From: Mangifera indica
Lineage: Eukaryota; Streptophyta; Magnoliopsida; Sapindales; Anacardiaceae
Reading direction: 5' to 3'
Assembly (NCBI RefSeq): GCF_011075055.1
Contig: NC_058138.1
Coordinates: forward strand, 3,038,001 to 3,102,000
DNA: 64,000 nt
A program made the position numbers and the translations under genes. Below, in pieces: positions 46,512 through 55,489 of this stretch (the stretch's first letter is position 1; the number at the start of each line of letters is the position of its first letter). The notes beneath the pieces were generated by a model, which was given only the letters and a program-made list of their open reading frames with translations, did no database searches and was not told where the DNA came from.

Positions 46512-48214
46512 GGGAAATTGATATTTTTATCACTATTTTATTCCGTGTATACAAAAATGCCACCTATCCTAAAGCTTAAACAAATATACCACAACAGTAA
46601 TCAACTTTTTCAAAATAACCTTCTTTAATCTTTCATGCAGATATTCTCTCTCTTCTTCTCTGTAACTTTTTTCTCTCTTCTTCCTCTTCTTTCAAAGTGA
46701 TAAAGAAATCATGCAGAGAGATCCTTACCCTCTTTATCCTCATCTTCAAAAACGAAAAAAGAAAGGAAAAAACTGAATTATTCAGATTAAGAATTCTTCA
46801 AAGTGAGGATATAAAAAAAAAAAAAGCAACCCACAAAAAAACTCAACCACATCCACTTTATACCCTAGAAGAAATGACTATCGAAGAAGATCATTTAACA
46901 AGATTTAACTGGAAAAAAAATTAGCATTTAAGGATTAAAACTGAAAAAAAATGTGTTTAACTGAAAAAAAAAAACGTTGGCGTGAAAGTTGTTGGGAATA
47001 AAGGTTGGCGTTAACGCCAACCCTTAATATATGTACATATAAGGGTGGCCTCACCTTTGTATAAAATAAAAGAAAATTGGTATAAAAAAATAGTTGGCTT
47101 GTTAGCATTAATTTAGGATGGGCCCACCTTTATAAACTAAAACTATTAGTGTAAGAAAGTTGGCGTTATTATAATTTAGGGTGGGCCCACACTTTATAAA
47201 ACTTAAAGCTTGGAGTAGGCAAGGGTTGGCGGAAAACGCCAACCCGTATAATAATATATATGTTATTATATAATATAATATATAATTATATTATATAATA
47301 TAATATATTATATATTATATTATAATATTATATAATATATTATATTATATATGTTATATAATATAATATTATAATATAATAATATTATTATAATATATAA
47401 TATTATAATAATATATAATATATTATATTATATATATTATATTATATAATATTATAATATATATAATATAATTATATATTATAATATATATTATTATACG
47501 GGTTGGCGGAAAACGCCAACCTTTGCCTACTCCAAGCTTTAAGTTTTATAAAGGGTGAGCCCACTCTAAATTATAATAACGCCAACTTTTGTACACCAAT
47601 AGTTTTAGTTTATAAAGGTAGGCCCACCCTAAATTAATGCTAACAAACCAACTATTTTTTTATACCAATTTTCTTTTATTTTATACAAAGGTGAGACCAT
47701 CCTTATATGCACATATATTAAGGGTTGGCGTTTAACCCCAACCTTTATTCCCAACAACTTTCACGCTAACATTTTTTTTTCAGTTTTAATCCTTAAATAC
47801 TAATTTTTTTTCCAGTTAAATCTTACTAAATGATTTTCTTCGATGGTCATTTCTTCCAGGATATAAAGTGAATGTGGTTGAGTTTTTTTGTGGGTTGCTT
47901 TTTTTTTTTTTTTATATCCTCACTTTGAAGAATTCTTAATCTAAATAATTCAGTTTTTTCCTTTCTTCTTTTGTTTTTGAAGATGAGGATGAAGAGGGTA
48001 AGGATCTCTCTGCATGATTTCTTTATCACTTTGAAAAAAGAGGAAGAAGAGAGAAAAAAGTTACAGAGAAGAAGAGAGAGAATATCTGCATGAAAGATTA
48101 AAGAGAGGTATTTTGGGAAAGTTGATTATTGTTGTGGTATATTTGTTTAAGCTTTAGGATAGGTGACATTTTTGTATACACAGAATAAAATAGTGGTAAA
48201 AATTTCAATTTCTC
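46512..48214. mobile_element. 1.7-kb long-palindrome foldback transposon (Mutator-like)
   Basis: The left arm (46512 to about 47260) and right arm (about 47500-48214) are near-perfect inverted copies of some 700 bases. The ends are gggaaattga and, inverted, gagaaattga. Target duplication: atttaacta (46503-46511) / atttaatta (48215-48223), 9 bp with one mismatch, as in Mutator-like elements. Mirror-image ORFs (46697-46924 + and 47847-48029 -), both beginning MIKKSCREILTL, come from the arms and are probably not genes. The centre, about 47250-47500, is almost pure A/T with its own symmetry. It lies in an intron of the NLR pseudogene. No transposase. Confidence 0.92.
47003..47022. repeat. Perfect 20-bp palindrome in the left arm of the foldback element
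   Basis: ggttggcgttaacgccaacc is its own reverse complement. The matching place in the right arm (about 47722-47743) reads ggttggcgtttaaccccaacc, an eroded version. Related hairpins with ggttggcg/cgccaacc stems flank the AT core at 47223-47245 and 47500-47521. Confidence 0.9.
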
Positions 48215-48303
48215 ATTTAATTATGTGCAAGAAATTGCAACAATTAAAGTTTTGTTTTAAGATTATGATAAACTGATTGAATTTCATTTGTATATATTTA
48301 TAG

Positions 48304-48350
48304 ATCAATTCTGACTTGGAGAATTTGCATATCAATTCTGACTTGGAGAA
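48304..48350 (+). repeat. 27-bp in-frame tandem duplication in an NLR exon
   Basis: atcaattctgacttggagaa occurs at 48304-48323 and again at 48331-48350. It starts exactly at the exon's acceptor and duplicates INSDLEN in frame. Confidence 0.9.
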
Positions 48351-50292
48351 CATTCTTTTAGAGGATGATTCGAATAGAAAAGAGATTATTTGGAGGAGTG
48401 AATCTAAAACTCTTGAAATCTCCTACGCAAATATTTCAGTTGGACTCCTTCAAAGATTTTACAATCTTGAAGTTCTATGTGTAGATTCCGATGATAGATT
48501 GATGAGTCTATTGTCATTCTCAACCTATTTTCAGAATCTTAAAGTTCTAAAAATAAGGGATTGTTGCGGGTTGATAAAGAGGTTAATAACGCCTTCAATG
48601 ATTAAAAGTTTGGCGCAACTAAGAGAAATGAGTATAGACAATTGTTGATTGCTTTCTGAAATAGTAGAAAATGAGGGAGATGAAACAACAACTGAAATTG
48701 TTTTTAACAATTTGAATAAGTTGTCACTTGAAGAATTAGATTGTCTCACATGCTTTTGTTCTGGAAATTACTCTTTCAATTTTCCATCTTTGGAAGAGTC
48801 AAGTATAAAAAGATGCCCCAATATGAAGACTTTCTCTTTAGGAAGTTTAAGCATACCAAAGTTACGCAATGTCCATTATAGGATGATGTATTGGGAAGAT
48901 AAGATGAAGTTAATAGAGATTGAGGAGAATAACTTGAATACAACTATACAACAAGCGAGGAAAAAATGGGTATGTATTTAATTAATTAGTTTAATAATAT
49001 TTCTAACGTTTTAAGAATATATATTTTCTTCTCCTTATTCCTATTAAAAATATATATATAATTATTATCTATTTTCAAGAGCAATTTTAATTTTAATTTG
49101 ATTGACATATTTTTTTTCTTTAGGTTAACTTTGATTTGGAGAAATTGACATTAAGTGGAAGAGATATCATGTCAATTTGGCAAGGAGAGTTTGAAGAGAA
49201 CTTTGACAAAGTAGAAACTCTTGAATTGATCAAGGATGAACATGCATATATTCCAATTTATATCCTTACAAAATTTATCAATCTTAAAGAACTTGAATTG
49301 AAAGTGAGTTCATACGAAGAGGTATTCTCATATGGAGAAGGTGAGGAACATGTTGGAGCACTTGCACAATTAAGTGTTTTACAATTGCATGGACTTTTTA
49401 ATTTAAAGTGTATTTGGAAACAAGACTTTCAATTCAAATCAATTCTTCAAAATCTTCATGAATTGATGGTAGCATCTTGTCACAATTTGATGACTCTACT
49501 ACCGTGTTCATCATCATTCGAAAATCTAACGACTTTGACAGTGACCTGCTGCAATGGATTGCAAAACTTAATTGCATCCTCAACAGCCAAAAGTCTAGTA
49601 TCTTTAGAAGAGTTGGAAATAGAAGAGTGTGCAATGATGATAGAAGTATTAGCAAATGTAGGAGACAAAGAGGAAGATGAAATTGTTTTTGAGAAACTTA
49701 AGGAGTTGACCTTGGTAGAATTAAAAAGTCTTACATGCTTCTATTCTGGGAAATGTGCCTTAAATTTTCCAATTTTGAAATCATTAAATGTGTTTAAGTG
49801 CTTTAAGATGAAGACTTTTTCTAGAGAAATATTAAAAATGCCACGGTTACAAAAAGTGAACAAGAAAGTTTGTATAAAAGACCCTGATTCAGTCATACAA
49901 CAATTACAAAATGGTATGTATTCATTTACTTAATAACGTTTTTTTTTTTTTGTAGATTTTTTCTCTTTTATTGAATTAATAACAATTAATTCTCAAAAAT
50001 CTTTATTATTGATTTTTTCTTCAATTAAAATCCTCTAAGTACATGCACCGAAGCTACAATATTACAGTTTATGTATCATTAAAGTTAAAATAAATTGAGT
50101 ATATGTGCTTTTTAGGAATTGAGGTGGTTGTTGTGGAAATTCTTCATCTTCTTGTTTAATTGATATATTACAGTCATTTTAGACATTGAAAGGAATATTA
50201 ATTCTCTATAGTTTTTGTTTTGCAAATAAATTAATGTGTTATTTTTTGTGATTATAGATTGTTCAGAGTTCTGTGATAGAATGGCAAAAGAA

Positions 50293-50384
50293 TTTGAAGA
50301 AGAAGAAGAAGAAGTAGAAGCAGAAGCAGAAGAAGAAGAAGAAGTAGAAGAAGAAGAAGAAGAAGAAGAAGAAGAAGAAGAAAG
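50293..50384 (+). repeat. GAA microsatellite encoding an acidic NLR tail
   Basis: GAA units interrupted by gta and gca codons, read in frame as a long Glu-rich segment (EEEEEEVEAEAEEEEE and so on) following DCSEFCDRMAKEF in the candidate exon 50258-50417. The preceding acceptor (ttatag) and the phase-1 junction from 49913 fit. Confidence 0.8.
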
Positions 50385-50589
50385 TAGAATAATGCGAAGC
50401 GTAGAGGATGCCGAATGGTTAGTCATATTTCTTCTTAAACTTATTTCAAAAGAATTTATACATTGCCTTTATAAATTCAATTGATTTAGAAAGTAAGAAT
50501 AACTATTTCCCACCAGAACTTTGCTCAATAAAATTCTATCCTTTAAGTTTGAACATTTAAATTTCCCCCTGTATGTGATTTTTTATAAA

Positions 50590-50730
50590 AAAAATTAACG
50601 ATTAAAAACAATTTCTCAAATGGATGCCGCTTCCTTCAAATGGAACAACTCCTGAAGCTTTATTTTGATTCCACCAACACAGGCCCCTACTTCGGTCTTT
50701 CCCATCCTCGAACTCTCAAATATGGTAATT
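50590..50730 (+). other. Unidentified exon-like fragment
   Basis: After ATG 50640 a short open stretch reads MEQLLKLYFDSTNTGPYFG and continues to a gtaatt donor-like site near 50729. It has more balanced composition than its surroundings. I do not recognise it. It could be a piece of another captured gene, like those that follow. Confidence 0.3.
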
Positions 50731-50906
50731 TCCTTTCATTTACTAATTTCGCATTTGTTTAATTTACATTGTTTCAACACTTACAGAAGTTTAATGTCAC
50801 TGTCGAGGATTCTTTAGACTTTTGTCGTCATCAGAACTCTTTTTGTACCCAATGTTGATCTATGATCATGTTTGTTATGAAATTTTGTTGTTTTTGATGT
50901 AAAAAG

Positions 50907-51024
50907 TGATGAAGAAGCAAGTGGAATGAATGATTTGGACATAAACCAAGTGTCGTCAGGAGAAGAAGAGGACTGGAACTTGACGGCGAGCATGGAAGAT
51001 GAAGAAGAAAGCAACAATGTTTGA
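50907..51024 (+). other. Candidate last exon of the NLR pseudogene (acidic tail)
   Basis: From an AG at 50905-50906 the phase left by the donor at 50417 (two bases over) joins perfectly to DEEASGMNDLDINQVSSG, then an acidic end ESNNV and TGA at 51022-51024. Phase fit and matching acidity suggest it belongs to the same tail, but the acceptor (aaaaag) is poor. Confidence 0.35.
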
Positions 51025-51303
51025 AGGGTTGTCAAATGATCAACTGATGATAGCAACAACAGTTGAAGTTTGTCAAAGAAAGTTTCAGGCAAAACCATAC
51101 ATTAAACCCCGTCATAACTTCACCCTTTCTCTCTTTTTTCTTTCTTTCTTTAACTCATAACACAATCTCTTTAAAATAAATGTTCTAATTTCCTAATTTA
51201 CTCAGTTTTGCTCCTGTTATCTTCAGCTATTTTACGTCTCTATTTGTGTGCTATCTTAGTTTGATTTCCTAATGTATTCTGTTTTGCCTCTGTTTTCTTC
51301 GCA

Positions 51304-53110
51304 GGTAATAGGGAAAAAGTTTCCTACTGGTTTGATGAGTTTGTTCCCCAGAAAACATCAGCTTATATAATCCAAGAAGATCTGCATATTGTAAAAATGA
51401 CTGAGGGAAACACTTGAATTTTGTGCCCAATGTCTTGTTGTTGGAAACCAAGTAGGCTTACTTAAATTTGCTTAAATGAAGTTTTAATCTTAGCCTCATT
51501 ATCAATTCCCCTGAGTAGTTAATAGGTACAGAGCTTTTTTTTTTTTTTTTCTGTCTGTCCAGATATAATGATGGAACTCAGTGAAAGAGAGGAGGCAGGA
51601 ATTGTTCCGGATCCAGATGTAGATACTTACATGAAGGTATCTTCAACATATTTTTCTTGTTTATATCTGATGTTTTGTTCTAGATGCTGTTGCTACATGT
51701 ACGAAATATTCGTGAAAATGGTTGCTATAACAAGCAATTTCTGCCAAAAGACAATAAAACAACCCTTCAAACAGATCATGTTTTAAAGGTGTTTCTCTTT
51801 GTTGAAGCTGTAACCTCATTTCTTTTCTAGTTGATTTGCATCAAGCGAATGCTTTAAGTTAAAATCTTAACTGTCTTGTGACTTCCCAGGTCCTTGGTAA
51901 TTTTTCATAATTGCATCAGCTCCACTTGGTAGTAATGTTTATGGAATAGATGATTCCAACTATTAGATGCCTGCTATTATAAACCTTAAAGAATTAATTT
52001 ACATTAAAATATGCAGGAGAGGTGGTTAGTCCCACAAAAGTGTTATTTATGGATGCAATATCAAATGGTTTAGACAGTTCAACTGCATATCAGATTGTTC
52101 TTTGGCCATAGCAGCAGGTGCATATCACAGATGCTACTGTATTGATTTTACTTCCCCACTCAGTTCCAGAAACGTTTGAACTCTTTGATGACATCATTTT
52201 GATGCAGAAGGAAAGGTTTTGTATCAAGAACAACACAATAAATTTGTGGAATTTTTCAAGGACTGTGGATTCAGGTGTCCTCAAAGAAAAGGTGTAACTA
52301 ACTTTCTTCAGAAGGTAAGTGAATTACAAATTACAATCATTTGTTTTTCCATGTTTAAATGTTAGTACTTCAACTTTTATTTTTAATTCATTTTTTTGGC
52401 TGGTGATATCTAGAAAAGATTGAGAACAATACTGGTACTGCACTGATTCTATGTGGCGCTGAAAAAAGTTGTTCCTTCAATGTTATGCTATAACAGCTAT
52501 TCGAGTTCAATGCTACTCAAGTTTGTTCGATGTTCACCCAGTCGAATTCAAATGCTGCCCCCTGATAATCTTGTGCGATTATTTTGCAAGAAAAGTTGGC
52601 CAATATTCAAGGAAGTCAAAATTACAATGATGGTAAACTTGTGGAAGAGAAGTCTAAGAATTTCCCTTTCAAAAGGTGAATTTGATTTCCCGTAGTTAAA
52701 GATTTTTATCCATTTTTGTTCCAGTTGTATTTGTTTCACTTTAATGTTTAATATTATTTTTTGTGTGTCTTATCTTATTTGATAGACGGGATGGTCTCAC
52801 CTTTTAAACCCTAATCAGCAGCAATTCACAATATGAACTATTATGTTGAATTCCCTGTGGTACTCCTTATTAGCCATTCTACATTCACAATCGGTTATTT
52901 TCATTGCATGATATTTAAAGGCATCAGATCTCATACCTTCATTTTGGCATGTTTTGTCTTTAATTTGCCTTCTACTTCCCTTTGGTTTTAGGAGAAGAAG
53001 AAACTCCCAACTGTTCTCTGATATATCTATTGGAGTAAGGTTTGGTGTGCTTATGGCATCGATGGGTGTTAGTGAAGCTGGAAAATCCACTCTTCTAGGT
53101 TTTGGCCAAA
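51304..53110 (+). pseudogene. PDR-type ABCG transporter, fragmentary pseudogene
   Basis: Pieces of a full-size pleiotropic-drug-resistance ABC transporter lie in gene order. 51304-51471: DEFVPQKTSAYI and LHI of nucleotide-binding domain 1. 51562-51636: EAGIVPDPDVDTYMK ending at a gt. 52017-52314: VSPTKVLFMD, ISNGLDSST, VHITDATVL, PETFELFDDIIL, then after a lost base GFRCPQRKGVTNFLQK ending at gaag|gtaagt. About 53025-53110: Walker A region of domain 2, GVSEAGKSTLL. The Walker B catalytic Glu is Ala here (FMDAIS), an in-frame stop follows QIVLWP (about 52110), and the first Walker A and all membrane domains are missing. Introns remain, so this is not a retrocopy. Positions 52400-52980 show nothing recognisable. 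Confidence 0.82.
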
Positions 53111-53428
53111 CGATGTTGCATCAATGACAAACCCGTAGTTCTTTCTCTAATCTCTTATGAATCAATGAGTAAGGGTTTGTTAGTACTGAAAGCTTTGAGC
53201 TCATTCTCCTGGAAAACTGAACTGAGGTCATCCAATTGTCATGAATTGACCAATCTATGTTTGTTTTTCAGTTAAGCATTAAATTAATTGATGCTTCTTT
53301 ATCCATTGTGCCAGCATGTCCTTCTCTTTATCTTTTTCTGGAAAATGATTTCATCATTGTCTTCTGGTACTAACTATAGGACTGTCGTAATTTGTAACTT
53401 GGTTTCTTTATCTGTTCCTGTAATTTAG

Positions 53429-53922
53429 GTTGCTTTAAGGTCGCAGTATTCCAGGTAAAATATTATTGACCAGAAGGGCAGATCCTATAGAGGCCCCAAG
53501 CTTACATTCCCCAAGTTTTGGACGCAGCCTTTCTCAGAATGATGTTGGGACAAGTGATAACATGCATGATTCCATAAGTATTCATTCTTTTCAATTTCAT
53601 AATTTAAGTATCATTTGAAGTTTAAATATTAAAGGATTTGATTTGCTGTTTTACTTATTACGCAGGTGGAAGATCAAGATACATCCAAGCCAAATAATGT
53701 AAGTGCTTATAAGTTAACTATTTCAAATATTGAAACTATGTTCAAAAGTCTCTTAAGTTCACCATGGGCGCTAGAGCTACCGATTCTGTAAGGGTTGTGA
53801 AATTTACCGAGGAGCTGTCTGGTTCCATGGTCATATTAGGTATCATGCTATATAGCTTCTCGCATAATTATGCGTATAGAGATTTCCAAAGGAACTGATT
53901 TGGTTTTAAATTGAGATTAGGA

Positions 53923-53958
<36 letters not shown>

Positions 53959-54729
53959 TCGCTTCTTTATACCGTATTCTTTTTTGCTTAATCATGCAGA
54001 GAGAGTTTGAGAGTTAGCTTGGAGTGGTGTACCACCATTCATGCGCCCTCCTGAATGGAGGCTTCTTTTGGTAAAATTTATACTCTATTAGTTGCCATCA
54101 ATATTGGAAGTACATTGACCACAGATTTTTTTTATGATCATTCCTTTGAAAATTCTCTAACCGGTAATATTTTTAAGTGATGTTTTTAAGAAAATTTTGG
54201 GCTAATAAACTCTTTGATTAACGGAAACTTGCACATGTAGAGAACTATGTTTTGGATTTCTTGCTAATCTATATGCAAAAATTGTTTGCTATGTGCTAAT
54301 ACTGGTGAGGGAGATCAATTCAATGATGTGCCTTTTGGTTTATTGAGGCTCGAGGTATTGGCTATAGTTCTGCAGTTGTTTCCTTACATTTCATTACGTG
54401 CTGTTTGTCTTTTTGAGTTTGTAGTTGTCAATTCTTGTTGTTCAATAGTTGAAATGAACTATTTTAGGAGGATGCATTCAAGTGATTGTCTTCATCTGAG
54501 TTCTGGGATTTACATAATCTAGCCTCTTAAGTACAATATACATATTATTGAATGCATTTTTTTCCCTGTTGAAATTTATATATAAACTGATAACAGGGAT
54601 ATGCACCGCCAAATTCAGAAAGAAGGGAGGGAGTCAAGGAAGCGTAGTGAGTATCTTGACTGTGTTGCTCAGTTTTATGACATTCCAGATACTGAACGTT
54701 CAGATGATGAAATTAACATGCTTTGCCAG
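53429..54729 (+). pseudogene. TBC / Rab-GAP protein (TBC1D22-like), 5' half pseudogene
   Basis: Exon-like pieces with splice sites: 53429-53577 (GRSIPGK, LLTRRADP, SPSFGRSLSQNDVGTSD), 53666-53698 (VEDQDTSKPNN), about 53745-53839 (GARATDSVRVVKFTEELSG), 54000-54070 (LAWSGVPPFMRPPEWRLLL), 54597-54729 (GYAPPNSERREG, then YLDCVAQFYDIPDTERSDD and EINMLCQ). These match the linker and the start of the TBC domain of plant TBC1D22-like GTPase-activating proteins (from memory of the family). Defects: TAA for Lys at 53436-53438, frame slips near 54024 and 54640, and all later TBC exons are absent. The catalytic TBC core is therefore missing. A (CT)n microsatellite sits in the intron at 53932-53955. Confidence 0.82.
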
Positions 54730-54884
54730 GTATTTTAACTGAGACTGCACGTCAATCTTGATCTTTTTGTTTAATTTTCTGCGTGACCAAACTGGACACT
54801 CAGAGAATGTATATAAACAAATGAAAACTCTTAAAATATCATAACACAAGTAAAACTGAGCAATACGTTAATGAGATGGTAATG

Positions 54885-55489
54885 TGTTAGGCCTCCAATA
54901 ATGCACATATACAAAAGGAAAAGCAAAGGAATTAAACACAGGAAGCAGAAATCAGGGCAGATAATGGAAGCTGAAATCAAGGCTTGCCCTAATCAGCAGC
55001 TGGATTCAAGGCCATAGAACAAGACCAAGATCAATATATTAAAGCCAAAACAGACTATAAAAAGAGAAGATCGGACGAAGAAGAGGCAAGCAAGAATTCA
55101 ATAATTCTTTAAAGGGGATTTACAGCAAAAAGAGGGAGGGGGTTGCCACCTCTGCTTTCAATATATTTTTTATAGTTCTTATTACTATTTTTTTTTTAAG
55201 AGAATAAACACTTGTAGTGTGAAGTATCATAGATAAGGTTCATTGTGCTTGTGTATTTACACTTCATAGTTCTCTATTTGATTGTAAATTCTGTAATTTT
55301 CTATTAAAGTGGTGTCAGAGCCACACTAGGAGCTAGGTTATGGTGAACACTCGAATGAATTCTAGGCTATATCAAGCGGCAAAAGATTTGTCAAGAAGGG
55401 GGCATGGTCTGGATGTTGAAATTCAATTATCAAAAGAGTGTTTTAGTGAGATGAAAGACCACTGGTCTATCAAATTGCTCTCGGCATAA
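54885..55489 (+). mobile_element. LTR-retrotransposon 5' end: LTR, primer-binding site, start of gag
   Basis: Candidate LTR from tgttaggcctcc (54885) to about 55306, then tggtgtcagagcc at 55310-55322, which fits a primer-binding site for initiator-methionine tRNA with one change. An ATG at 55340 opens a gag-like frame (MVNTRMNSRLYQAAKDLSRR) that ends at a stop at 55487-55489. No pol and no second LTR were seen. It lies just after the point where the TBC pseudogene stops. Confidence 0.7.

Larger units (their letters stand above)
41620..50417 (+). pseudogene. CC-NB-LRR gene, exon structure intact but five nonsense codons and one frameshift
   Basis: Opens MVDVAGNVGGAVSPV, a typical start of this CNL group. 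Exons by splice sites and phase: 41620-42405, 42497-42830, 43441-44810, 45207-45681, 48304-48969, 49124-49913, 50258-50417. Visible motifs: coiled coil; P-loop GMGGLGKTT (about 42313); kinase-2 LLILDNIW; RNBS-B LLFTTRN; GGLPIVI; MHD (SMHDVV, about 43890); then LRRs of the same irregular type as the gene at 30-34 kb. In-frame stops: TAG 41839, TAA 42277, TAG 43974, TGA 44301, TGA 48646. Exon 45207-45681 changes frame near 45340, and its length (3n+1) shows a net extra base. All other phases join, and the splice sites mostly follow GT-AG consensus. Decay therefore looks recent and almost entirely by point mutation. The intron 45682-48303 carries a 1.7-kb transposon. Confidence 0.9.

Noticed and set aside
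46697..48029. Mirror-image ORFs MIKKSCREILTL as possible transposon proteins
   Set aside because: They arise from the two arms of a palindrome, differ in length and have low-complexity Lys-rich content without domains.
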